NCBI GenBank assembly: GCA_023374025.1
Contig: SIJG01000007.1
Coordinates: 2,732,636-2,796,635 of the forward strand
Source: Heterodera schachtii
Lineage: Eukaryota; Nematoda; Chromadorea; Rhabditida; Heteroderidae
Reading direction: 5' to 3'
Length of the DNA stretch: 64,000 nucleotides
The first letter of the stretch is position 1. Every line of letters starts with the position of its first letter. Below the pieces are notes generated by a model. That model had not been told where the DNA came from and did no database searches. It saw only the letters and a list, made by a program, of their open reading frames with translations. The position numbers and the translations under genes were made by a program. Shown piece by piece: positions 11,229 through 22,400 of the stretch.

Positions 11229-12160
11229 TTGCACCCTCAACCCCGACATTTTTGGCCATTTTTCTGGGTTAACCCCGACCCCCCGACGCTTCCAACCCCG
11301 AACCCCGACATTTTTGGCCATTTTTCGGGGTTAACCCCGACCCCCGACGCTTCCAACCCCGAACCCCGACATTGGCCATTTTTCGGGGTTAACCCCGACC
11401 CCCGACGCTTCCAACCCCGAACCCCGACATTTTTGGCCATTTTTCGGGGTTACCCCGACCCCCGACGCTTCCAACCCCGAACCCCGACATTTTTGGCCAT
11501 TTTTCGGGGTTAACCCCGACCCCCGACGCTTCCAACCCGCGAACCCCGACATTTTTGGCCATTTTTCGGGTTAAACCCCCGACCCCCCGACGCTTCCAAC
11601 CCGAACCCCGACATTTTTGGCCATTTTTCGGGGGTTAACCCCGACCCCCGACGCTTCCAACCGCGAACCCCGACATTTTTGGCCATTTTTCGGGGTTACA
11701 CCCCGACCCCCCGACGCTTCCAACCGCGAACCCCGACATTTTTGGCCATTTTTCGGGGTTAACCCCGACCCCCCGACGCTTCCAACCGCGAACCCCGACA
11801 TTTTTGGCCATTTTTCGGGGTTAACCCCGACCCCCCGACGCTTCCAACCGCGAACCCCGACATTTTTGGCCATTTTTCGGGGTTAACCCCGACCCCCCGA
11901 CGCTTCCAACCCCGAACCCCGACATTTTTGGCCATTTTTTCGGGGTTAACCCCGACCCCCGACGCTTCCAACCGCGAACCCCGACATTTTTGGCCATTTT
12001 TCGGGGTTAACCCCGACCCCCCCGACGCTTCCAACCCCGAACCCCGACATTTTTGGCCATTTTTCGGGGTTAACCCCGACCCCCGACGCTTCCAACCGCG
12101 AACCCCGACATTTTTGGCCATTTTTCGGGGTTAACCCCGACCCCCCGACGCTTCCAACCC
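11229..12160. repeat. GC-rich minisatellite, about 60-bp unit, roughly 15 copies
   Basis: The unit is CCCCGACGCTTCCAAC + CCCGAACCCCGACATT + TTTGGCCATTTTTCGGGG + TTAA. Units differ by a CCCC/CCGC swap in CCAACC(C/G)CGAACC, variable runs of C in GACC(C)CCGAC, and occasional short deletions (one near 11370 lacks TTTT). Long open frames in several frames on both strands simply follow the period, which is close to a multiple of three, and are not genes. The block stands out sharply from the A/T-rich surroundings and sits between copies 2 and 3. Confidence 0.95.
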
Positions 12161-12560
12161 TGACACCGACCTTGCTGACCTCGGCAAGCCCAAACGCCGA
12201 CTTTTCCAAAACTCACTAATTGTAATTAATAATTAGAAATTCTCTTTTTTGGGGGGGGGGTGTATTTTTTATAAATTTCTAAAAAGTCGATCTTAGGGGG
12301 TGTATTTTTTCGCTTTTTTGGCATTTTTTCGGCGAATGTCCCGGGAGGGCTGGCGATAACATTTATGCCTTAAAATTATTATGAAAATAAACCAAATTTG
12401 CTTCAAAATGAAGATTCGCTCTTCTGTTGACTGTAAAATCCATTAAGAATTTAATTTTGTAAAATTTAATTTCAATATTTTATGTGAATTTTTTTTTAAT
12501 TTCTATTTTTTTTTAAATATTTTAAATGAAATGATTAATTTATGCATTTTAATTAATTAG

Positions 12561-14506
12561 ATTGAGGACAATATGCTAATTGCTGTCATGAAAGGTCACC
12601 AGCAAATCCAAATCTGCCAATATTCAAAGCAAAAAGATGAGGCACACCTTGGCATTGTGTATTTCATGAGAAAGAATTGGCACTGTGACAAAATAGCTGA
12701 TGAATTTAAAGAATATGAACGGACAGAATGCCAAAAATATCGAAAATATTTGGACATTTTGTACGAATATTTGTACAAAGAATACATCGGAATTCCAACA
12801 GTAAAGCCTAAATTCGTATTTAAAAAACAAATTGAAATTGAAGGGCCAATAATTTATGCGATAAAATGCCTGACAAGTATTTCGGATTTTTATTGCTTGA
12901 ATAAAAGTGTGGTCAAATTAGATGGTTTGTTCATTTCTAATTTTGAACCAAAATTATTGAATTATGGGCGATTAAATTATGAATTAAAATTGGAAAATGA
13001 ACAAAAAATGCCAATTAATGAAATGATTTTGGAATTGGCAATTGACACAGCGAATGAATGGCAAACAAATGAAAATTTAGACGGAATAATCCGACAAAAT
13101 TTCGACAAAAATTTGGAAGAAATGCTTAAAAAATCGGAAGAAAAGACAAAAGATACTTTTTTTTGGAGTTTCTATAAAATAAATCAGGGCCAACATTTTT
13201 TAATTTCGGATTCGAAATTCAATGATTCAGATAATTGGGTGATCTTTTATTAAATAAATTTTTATTTTTTTTAAATAAAATCAAATTTAGATTGAGGATG
13301 CTTTATTTTCGGAATTTGTGAAGAGCTTATCGACAAATTTTGAGAATTTTTTTAAGTTAATTAAAGGAATCGATAATTTTGAAAACGTGAAAAAGCATTT
13401 GATGCAACAATATGTAGAACTTCTTGGCGATGTGTATTTGATGCGAAAGAATTGGCAATGTTACTATATTTTGAATCAATTAAATGCATATGAATTGGAA
13501 CAATGCCAAAAGTATCGCAAATATTTACACATTTTCTACGAATATTTATTCCGAATATACGCAAAAGGTTTGTTTTTGAGTTTACAGTCCTTTAAAAAAA
13601 ATTAGATTTATTCAAGGCTGCCATTGGAAAAACTCGCTTTCCAAGGACACGGGTATAACGGTTGCCAAGGATATAAGGGGAAAAATTTGTGAAATCCAAG
13701 GACTTATAAAAATGTTATCTTATGGATTGAAAAATGATTAATTTTTATTCAAATCATTTTTTTCGCAGATTTTGCCGAAAATGATGACAAAATTTTTCAT
13801 TTTATGCCAGTTTTTTTAAGAAAATTAACCGGCGTTGCCGATGTCGCCGCCGGGAAAAACTGGGTTTTTTGTACGATTTAATAGCAGATTTTACACCAAA
13901 TAATGCCATAATTTAATAAAAATATTTGTATAAATTTCAAAAAATTGTAAAAATTTGAATGTTTTTTTCTAATGCCGATTTCCAAGAACAACATCTTGGA
14001 AATCAGCACTCTTTCAATTTTCCAAGACCCTAAGCCCAAATCCAATGGCGTCCTTGGCGTCTAAGGACGTCCTTGGATGCCAAGGATGATGGCAGCCCTG
14101 GATTTATTCAATTAATGCTTGCTTGCTAATTGATTAAGCTAAAAATGGTGAGGAATCGAAACAATTGGCAGCGGTGAAGCCAATATTTTTTCACGTAACA
14201 ACAAAAATGAGTTTAATTGATGTTGTCAGAAAATTGAATGAAATTTCAAAATGTTTATGGGAAAAAGATCAAAGCAAATCTTTGTATATCGATGGTATTC
14301 GCAATATCAATTTGGAAAATGAGGAGGAATTAAATTTTGAAATTAAAGAGGAAAAAAATTGGACCAACGAAAATGTACAAAAGAGGAGAAAACAACAAAT
14401 TTTGAAAGGACCAACGGACAACGAAAGACTTCGAAAAGAATTTGAGAAAAACATGGAAAAATTGTATGAAAATGCAAAAGAAAATGCCAAAGATGAAAAG
14501 GCCTAA
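12561..14506 (+). CDS. Two-domain family protein, copy 3 (no signal-peptide exon seen)
   Basis: Exons 12561-13238, 13291-13567 and 14139-14506; from the ATG at 12573 about 436 residues. Domain A begins IEDNMLIAVMKGH and has HLGIVYFMRKNWHCDKI, ECQKYRKYLDILYEYLYKEY, VKPKF and ends SKFNDSDNW at a GTGATC donor. Domain B begins IEDALFSEFVKS, with YLMRKNWQCYYI and ECQ-like EQCQKYRKYLHIFYEYLF, and is the least diverged from domain A of all copies. Exon 4 has AAVKPIFFH and ends RLRKEFEKNMEKLYENAKE. A TTAATTAG acceptor precedes exon 2, so an upstream exon is expected, but no exon 1-like sequence lies between the minisatellite and 12560; it may have been displaced. Intron 3 (571 bp) holds a hAT-like MITE; without it the intron would be about 75 bp. 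Coding frame is open throughout. Confidence 0.72.
13613..14100. mobile_element. 488-bp hAT-like MITE inside intron 3 of copy 3
   Basis: Termini CAAGGCTGCCAT and, on the right, ATGGCAGCCCTG (reverse complement CAGGGCTGCCAT). A perfect 8-bp target duplication GATTTATT flanks it at 13605-13612 and 14101-14108. Several AAGGAC/CCAAGGA words occur near both ends. The interior contains the GC-rich palindrome-like patch CCGGCGTTGCCGATGTCGCC at about 13830, a motif shared with unrelated elements in this window. Confidence 0.88.
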
Positions 14507-14689
14507 ATTGGAAAAAGCCAAAAGCAAATGCGGCAAATGATGAAGAAAAAGTAAATCTAGAAAACAGAATTTAATCGCAAATTTTACATTTTCAATTCGT
14601 CGCCATTTTTATAAAAATTAATTTTTTAAATCCTAAATCTCTTCTGATTATTTATCAATCCTTTTCATTTTTCTCAACTAAAATGCTTG

Positions 14690-15154
14690 GCGTCCGGAAA
14701 ATGCGTCAGTGGAAAATGCGTCAGTGGAAAATGCGTCAGTAGAAAATGCTTCAGTTTTATTGTCATAAAAACAAGTTCCTTGCGCTTTCGAGGTAACTCT
14801 GACCACGAATCCGGTAACCATTTCCGCCTATTCTGAATCCCGGACCCGAACTCGAACAAAAAGTCCAAATTTTCGAATTTAGCATTTTTGGTTCAAAAAC
14901 GGCATAAATTATCTCTTATTAAGGCTTGATGGCTTTCAGTTTGTTTCCGTATATTTAAACCGATTTTGAAGAAAACCCCTAATTTCGAAAATTTTGACTT
15001 TCGCGCTTTTTGTTCGAATTCGGGTTCGTGGTTCGAAATTCAGAACGATATTCTTATAGAATTATACTTCTATATTACAATTCCAATACTACAGAACTTA
15101 AATTAAAACATTTGTATCACTGACGCATTTTCCACTGACGCATTTTCCGGTCAC
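14690..15154. mobile_element. MULE-like MITE with GGAAAATGCGTCAGT terminal repeats
   Basis: The left end carries CCGGAAAATGCGTCAGT followed by two more GGAAAATGCGTCAGT units and one decayed unit; the right end has two inverted units (CACTGACGCATTTTCC twice, then GG). Flanks share AAATGCTT (left at about 14682, right at about 15156), compatible with a 9-10 bp target duplication with a mismatch. Subterminal arms include CGAATCC and CCCGGACCCGAACTCG words in inverted orientation. A reversed sister copy lies at 45417-45866. No coding capacity. Confidence 0.8.
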
Positions 15155-15879
15155 GAAATGCTTTTGTCTTTTAACGAAAAATATACTCCCTAATTATCGG
15201 CTTATATAATTTTTCAGCCCTATTCCATGGAAATTTCGCTTTTTGCTTACTCACCCCATAAATTTGAGTTGTGCAATTATCAATGTGTAATAATTATTAT
15301 AGGTAATTATATTCTGCCTATGACTGCAACACGACGCCATTAAATTGCTTTTTAATTGCCTAGAAATATCGCTGAATTGTGTGCAACAAACAATTATTTT
15401 AGAAATTGCCAACAATATTTTTATAATTATATTTATGGTACAAAATATTTTTAATTTCTAAAAATATTGTTCTGTTTTTGAGGGGGGCCTAATCTTCGAA
15501 ATTTATTTATTTATTTGTTTAAACTATAATTTATGCTATTTTTTAATTTCAAATGTATGGGTTTTTTGGTTGGAAGCCCCAATTGGCACGTAAGAATTTT
15601 TAAATCAATTAGAAAATGAAAAAAACAATCAGTTTTTCGAAAAAAACAAAATGCACAAAGCTGGGTAAAAATGGGAAATTTTGGCAGGATTTTATAACGC
15701 TTTTTCCCACGGATTTCGTTCACGCACAGAAAGTTTTTATCTCGAATCTTTGTGGTTTTGTACATATTTGTTCGTTATTTTTTTTAATTTAATCTCAAAC
15801 ACCAAATTGAAGGTGTATTTTTCATTATGAAAAATAAATTAATTAGTTAGGAATTCTGCAGTATTAAGATTCGAAGTTC
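15155..15879. other. A+T-rich intergenic stretch
   Basis: No gene, tRNA or clear element is supported. The minus-strand open frame at 15765-15511 is lysine/phenylalanine-rich and lacks a conserved pattern. Confidence 0.35.
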
Positions 15880-16230
15880 TATCGAATAATGCCACAAGTT
15901 TATAAATGTGGCACTGATCCATATTATAGCCGAAAAACTTTGGCTCATTAGACGGAATTGGTCTCTAAAAAGTAAACTTTTTTCACTTATTTACCAATTT
16001 AATTTTATAAAATATAGAAATAATAGTGAACTGCAAAAGATCTAGCAGAATAATGCCACAAATTTATAAATATGGCGTCCATCAAAATTTATAGCCCAAA
16101 AAATTTGGCTCATTAGACGGAATTGGTCTCTAAAAAGTAAACTTTTTTCACTTATTTACCAATTTAATTTTATAAAATATAGAAATAATAGAGCTTGAAA
16201 AAGATTCTATCGAATAATGCCATAAGTTTC
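15880..16230. repeat. 164-bp tandem repeat, about 2.1 copies
   Basis: The word AATAATGCCACAA recurs with a 164-bp spacing (GCCACA at 15891 and 16055; GCCATA at 16219). Between them, TTGGCTCATTAGACGGAATT and GGTCTCTAAAAAGTAAAC, then TTTATAAAATATAGAAATAA, are virtually identical in the two full units. The third unit is cut off. No coding capacity. Confidence 0.9.
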
Positions 16231-16329
16231 TAAAATTTTGGTTTTATTTTATTTGTCTATTACTTTTCGCCAAATTTTCCCTAATTTTGGCGCGTTAAAT
16301 TTCAAAATTTTAATTTTCCTCTCCCACTT

Positions 16330-16620
16330 CACCCACCACACTTTTCTCAATTGCTCTGCCGCCCGCCCGCTGAAGTCCCCCCGCCCCCAAATGCTCTCTC
16401 CCTGTCATAAACATTTGAAAAGTGTGGGGATTTGTACGCCTCATTATAGCACTCAAAATGTGCTTCCGCATTCATTTTCCCCCCATGAAAATCCGCTCCA
16501 AAACTATCGCTTATATCGATTTGTGCCGCCGGCAGCAAAAACATGCCAATTTGTTGTTTCTGCTGCTGCTGCTGCTGTCGCTGATGCGGCACAAATTTTA
16601 TGCCAAATTTTATATTTTCC
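16330..16620. other. GC-richer island upstream of the KCTD-like gene
   Basis: This part is C-rich (GCCGCCCGCCCGCTG, CCCCCCGCCCCC) and includes CTGCTGCTGCTGCTGCTG at 16560. Open frames exist on both strands (plus: alanine-rich AAAAAVADAA; minus: RQQQQQQKQQ at 16592-16347), but neither has a domain I know or clear splice links. It may be a promoter/5' region of the gene starting at 17097 or a 5' exon of a divergent gene. Confidence 0.35.
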
Positions 16621-17096
16621 GGTTTTGATAATAAAATTTATATTAGTAAAAAATGAATTTAAAATAAGACTGTATTTTTTACTTAATTACCATGGACTAA
16701 TTAATTAATAATAATCATGAACATCCTGGTTAAAATTTTACTCCCAAAGTTGGTAAAAAAAAAACCGGTAATTACAGTAACTGTCGACTAAATAGCAAAA
16801 TATCCAAAATAAATTATTAAAAAATGATACATCATTTAATAATTTAAAATATTCCATAAATTAAAATTTCGTGAAAAAATAATTTTAAAATTTTTTTATT
16901 CGTCAGCGTCTTAAAAATTGACCCAAAATTATTTAAAAATTGGCTATTAATATTTAATTATTTCACACCTTTCACATCTTTGACACTCACATTTATTTTG
17001 CCGAGAAATAATATTATTTAAAAAAATATTTTCGCCGAATTTTCCCATTAAAAAAATATTTTCCTTTTAATTTTCTTCCACCTTTTAGACAATATT

Positions 17097-18243
17097 ATGA
17101 CGGATATAATTGAATTTAATGTTGGTGGACAAATTTTTGCAAGCACTTATCAAACAATTAGTTTCGACAAAAAATCACTTCTGTACACAGTAAGTGTAAT
17201 TTTAAGGCTGGGTTTAGGGTAAATTACTGTAAAAATTAAAAATTTTTTTTTTTTGTAAGTTTTTGCAATTTTCAGTGGTATTTTGAGCGGAAAGGTTCGG
17301 CACATACAATGCTTGATAAAAAAGGTATAGCTAGCCTTTATAATTAATAAAAAAAAATATTTTTAGTAAAAATTTGCCACTCAAAAACTAAATTTTCGTT
17401 TCCAAAAAAATTAAGATTTAAAAGTATTTTTAGAAAATTTTTCATTTTATTCAAATTAAGATTTAAAAGTATTTTTAGAAAATGTTTCATTTTATTATCA
17501 ATTTTAAGGCCGTTTTTTCATCGACAGAGACCCGACAAGTTTCGGCATAATTTTGAACTATTTACGTCTTCATAATGCCAAACAGTTGTGGGAAGTCTGC
17601 TTGCCCAAGGAACCGGACAGGCAAGTTTTGAAATAAAAATTTCTGATTCTTTAAAAATTAAATTTAAAAAAAATCCATGTTTTGGATTTTAAAAATTTAA
17701 CTTCAAAAATAATTCCATATTTGGAAAATTAAAATTCGAAATTTAAATTGGCTTTCTGTTTAATTTATAAAAGTTTTATTTCGCTTCGCATTTTTTTTTC
17801 GAAATTTTGATAAAACTCCCAAATTTTGTAAATTTAATATTTTCTTGTATTTTAATATTATTACCTATTTGTCCATATTCATCAATAGTTGGAGAACTTT
17901 TCATCAATATTATTTTTTCATGTCCTATAAATCAAATCAATAAATTATTTTCTTTTTAAAGCGATTAAAATTTCGAAATTTTATTGAAATTAAAATTTAA
18001 AATGCATTTAATTGCACTTTTTGCTATCCTTTTAGACTGGCTTTGTTGACTCAGGAGGCAGAATTTTTCCGCCTCCCATCCCTACGGGACCAAGCGGTGG
18101 CACTGTTGCGCAAATGCACCGCGGAAGAGCCGTCACTCGCAGAAATTCGGGGACAAATGATGAGTTTGAAGACGAATGGTGGGATGAATAATGGACGGAG
18201 ATGGAGAACGGATGAAGACGATCATGATAATGAGGATGATTAA
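17097..18243 (+). CDS. Small KCTD-type BTB/POZ (T1-like) domain protein
   Basis: Exons 17097-17189, 17276-17324, 17509-17620 and 18036-18243 join in frame to 153 residues. Exon 1 has the T1 signature IIEFNVGGQIFASTYQTIS; exon 2 WYFERKGSAHTMLDKKG; exon 3 RFFIDRDPTSFGIILNYLR; exon 4 LLTQEAEFFRLPSLRDQA. These are the standard blocks of the KCTD/T1-BTB fold, which oligomerises and commonly bridges substrates to cullin-3 or G-protein partners. A short charged tail ends in DEDDHDNEDD. The third intron begins GC (CCGGACAG|GCAAGT) and ends TTTTAG; the reading frame across it (PD-R-LALL) supports a true GC-AG intron. A TTTTAG just before the ATG allows a further 5' exon. Unlike its neighbours, the gene looks single-copy and conserved. 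Confidence 0.88.
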
Positions 18244-18381
18244 TTTGGGAAGGCATTGGCAAAAAACAATTTTAATAAAAAAAAATTAAAAAGTATTTTT
18301 CAAAAATTGTTTCTATAAATTATAAACGAGAAACTCTCTTAATGGGATGAAAGAATGGAGGAAGAGAAGGATAATGATGAA

Positions 18382-18887
18382 TAGGTCTATAAATTATATG
18401 CACTAAAAATGCCAAATATGCGCATAAAATATGCACTAAAAATCCCTCAAATATGCCCTAAAACACGAAAAATGCCCAAATATGCACTAAAATATGCCTT
18501 AAAAATTACAGAAAATGGCTTTTAACTACCAAAAAAATGCCAAAAATTGAGTAATTTTTCAAAAGTTCATACAAAAATTCAAAATTTTTCGATTTTCAAG
18601 GTTGTATTTTTTTAAATTTCCAAAAATCCATCCTTAGGTGTGTATTTTTCTCATTTTTGAATTTTTCTTATAAAAATTTGCCAAAAATGACCGAAATATG
18701 CTCTAAAAACGCAAAAATGGCAAAATATGCATTTATTCTCGAAAACCCCCAAAATATGGATTTATATGGATTAAAAACCTTCACCAAATCATAAAATTTT
18801 AACGCAGAAATGCAACTATTTTTGAGCCCCTTTCTTCATAGCATATGCGCAGAAAAAATATGCAAAAGCATATAATTTATAGCCCTA
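18382..18887. mobile_element. 506-bp hAT-like MITE with perfect 8-bp duplication
   Basis: Termini TAGGTCTATAAATTATATGC and, on the right, GCATATAATTTATAGCCCTA. The 8-mer ATGATGAA flanks it at 18374-18381 and 18888-18895. The interior is made of ATATGC(A/C)(C/T)TAAAA words, relating it to the element at 3865. It inserted just 3' of the KCTD-like gene. Confidence 0.9.
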
Positions 18888-18895
18888 ATGATGAA

Positions 18896-19455
18896 GAAGA
18901 ATTGGAGAAAATGAAGATGATAAATTTTGGAGTGCGATTGCAAAAACATTTTTTGTGAAAATATACAAATAATTTTTTAAAATTTGTTTCAATAAATTTT
19001 CAAAAACGAAACATTAAAAAAAATTTTGAAGAGAAAATAAAGAATTGAAACCATAATCTTCAAATAAAATAAATATTGCTTAATTGTTTTGAAATAGCAA
19101 ATTAAAAAATGTCCGCGTCCCGAGTAAGATTTCGAAATTGGCAGGGGTTTTGTAACAAAAAAAAGAATAAAAACTTCTTTTTCTCATGAATTTAAATTTT
19201 TTTTTTTTTTGTTGGATGCATCGAACTATTTTATTTTTTTATTAGCTAATAGAGTTTTTAAAGAGCTTTTGTAAAATAATTTATTACATAATCCAATGAA
19301 TTTATCCAAATTAAAATCAGTTACAGTGCAAAGAGTCCCAAAATTTCAAATTTATTTTAAAAAATTCAGAGTAAAACAAATGAAAATTTTCCCAAAATTT
19401 TCTTTAAAAAGCCAAACCTAAAATGAACAATTCAAATTTGCCTAAATGCCACAAA
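18896..19455. other. A+T-rich intergenic stretch
   Basis: No supported gene. It separates the convergent 3' ends of the KCTD-like gene (+) and the second-family gene (-). Confidence 0.4.
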
Positions 19456-22400
19456 TTAATTTTCTTCAAATTGCTTAATGCATTCTTTCATAAAGTTCTC
19501 CATTTTGTGCCATTTGTGAAGCAAATCCGGTCGGTCCTTCATATATTCAACAAATTTTGGCTGAAAATATTTGAGAATTTTGCCAAAAATTTCTTTATAA
19601 ATTTGGCCAATTTGGACAGAATTTCCTTGACTAAATTCATCGTTGGTTTGTGGTTGATTCACCACTTCATCAACAATTGAATTGAATTGGAGGAAAATGC
19701 CCAACCTTAAATTATTTGTTTTATTTTTATTTTTTATAAGCCTTTTAGAGTTTTTTCTTATAATTGAAATTTTCTAAAATAAAAAAAAACTAAAGAAAAT
19801 TATTTTTTTAATTTTTCGTTTTTTTGAGAATTTTTAAAATAAAAGCGATAAAATTAAAAAGAATTTCTCATTTTTATATTTTTCTTAACAATTTGGATGA
19901 ATCGTTTAGGAACTTTGAATATTTGGACTAAAAATTTGTAACTAATAATTATTTAGGGATTTTCAGAATTTTTATAATAAAATTTTAAAATTCTTTTTTT
20001 TTGTTCTAAATTAGTATTTTTTAATTTGATAAAATTTGTTTAAAACCACCTGTTCTTAAAATATGGAATTTGTCGATATGTTTTCACTTCTTCGATCAAA
20101 TGTGCCAAATTCAATTTTTGTTTTCGTTTTTCAAGAATTTTGGCCAAATTATTTTCGGTCATAATTTTCGCCAATTTTGAAAATGATTCATTCATGACCA
20201 TGTAATTGTCAAATTTAAACAATTTTTGTCCAATTAATGGTGCCACAATCACTTCAATGCCAAAAATTGCCAAATCCATAATTTCTAATATTGTTTCGAA
20301 CATTTGAAACTTGGCCATTAAATACATCTTAATTTTTTTTATAATATCTGTAATATTTGTCGGTTACCGTATCGCTAGAAAGTCTCATTAAGACAGTCAT
20401 TCATTACTGTAATGCACCGGTTCCGACAAATTTTGACCAATTGACAAAAACTAATGAACTATTGGCTACCGAAACGAATTCAAGAAAGGAAAAAAAGGTA
20501 CGGTATCTTGCTAAAACCCTTACCATACACTTATATCGGTGCCGAGAGCCTAATTTAATGAAAAATATGTACGTACAGTATCAATGACACGAAAATCCAT
20601 AAATTACCATACCACAGTACCGTTAATGCATTTTTTGGCTAACCTTTTTTTTATAATTGTTTTTAATCGAATTTGAAAAAGCCTTCATAAATTCTTTCCT
20701 GGCTTTGTAGATCACAATTGTTAGTGTTGTTCTGTCAGATTTTTTTCTATTTTCTTTCTAAAATGTAAAAAATTAAAAAATTTTTTATTTAAATTAATTT
20801 ATTTTTTCTAAAAAACATTTTCAAATCTTTCATAAGGTGCATCCAAAAAGCCAAGCAAAATTCGCAGAAGACGAATTGTGAAAAGCAGCAATTTCTCATG
20901 GGTTTCTTCTTCCCTGTTTTCTTCGTGTAAATTGTTATTGCTTAATTGGATCATTAATTTAATTACTACAAAAATAAAATTAATCTGTTTTTTTTCTATT
21001 CACAGAAAAAATTGTCATTTTGTTTAGAAAATCAACTAAATTTTTTAAAACATTCAGAAAACTTCAAAAATTTGTTTTTCTTAAAATTTTCATATAAAAA
21101 ATTTCTAAACCTACTAGACTAGGATTTTATGCGCTTTTTTCAAATTTATGTCCCTTAGAAATTTATATTAGCAAGAAAATCTTTTTCCCGTTAAGAAACG
21201 TATAGCTTCTAAAAAAAAATATTTTTTGATAGATTTTTTAAAATTAAATTTCGAAAATAAAAATTTTAAGCAATGCACTTGAACAATGGACTTCCAAAAA
21301 CGAAGCTTATTTCATGATTGATGCGCCAAAAAGATTGCTTGTCCATTAAGCAATCGTCAATCAGCAATAGTTGTCTGAGATTTTCTTTGATCTTTTCCGC
21401 CACTTTTGGATCAATTAAATCTTTGATGATTTGTTCAATTTGTTGCTCATTTAAGTGTTCAGGCAAAGCACCAAACGACAACATTATCCTCCAAAAAATT
21501 TGTTGTGTTTCAACCACTAGAATGAATTTAATTTTGAAAAGATATTTTTATGAAAATTTATGATAAAATGATATTGTACGGTATCACATTTCCCGACTGG
21601 TTTTGTCCCTGAATTTCGTCGTTTTCGTATCCGATCGGGGTTCCGATTTTCAAAAAAAAAAAACTCAATTGGAACATAATTTTTCAATCCCTGGGCGCGC
21701 TTGGGATGTAAAATAAGAAAACTTGGTCAGAGAATATGGTATGAGCTTAACAATAGGTATTCAGCCAGTAAAATATGTGATTTCGAACTATTGAAAACTT
21801 GAGTAAAAAATTTAAGAAAATCTAAGCAATTTCAATGAATTCTTTAAAAATATTTAAATTTGTTTTTAATTTTATTTATTTTTGATTTAATATTTATTAA
21901 TTTTTGTTTAACCATTTAATATCTAAGCAAGGCTTTATTTTAATTTTGTTCCTTTAAACTCAATTAACATTTAAAAGCATTTCGTGCCATTCTAAAAAAT
22001 CCCCACCATTTGACCAGTTATTCATTTTATTTTATGAGGCCATTAAATATTAAAATATTAATTAATAAACCGATTTTACCCGTTAAATAGCTTCCCATGT
22101 CTAATTGCTCAACGTCCGTTTGATCTTCGGCCTTTTTGTGCCGTTTTTGCTCGCGTTTTTCCACAGATCCTTCCGTTTTGATTGGTTCTTTGCCCTTGTG
22201 TTGCTTATCGTTATGGCAATTGACAGGCTTAAATTATTAAATTAAATGTAATTGACCTTTTCTACCGTATTCCACCGTATTTGTCTGATGATCGTACCCA
22301 TGGGCTGGGCCAACACACCGAATTTTTTCAATGAATTTTTTGAATTATATAAAGAATTTTAACTCCAAAAGGTTACTTTGGAAAAATTGCATTAAAATTC

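Noticed and set aside
11229..12209. Long proline/glycine-rich open frames on both strands of the minisatellite
   Set aside because: They exist in several frames because the 60-bp unit is a multiple of three; no start context, splice sites or family pattern.
16238..16708. Alanine/leucine-rich plus-strand protein of 156 residues
   Set aside because: No signal, domain or splice support; the CTG run and C-rich DNA explain the open frame, and a minus-strand frame is equally plausible.
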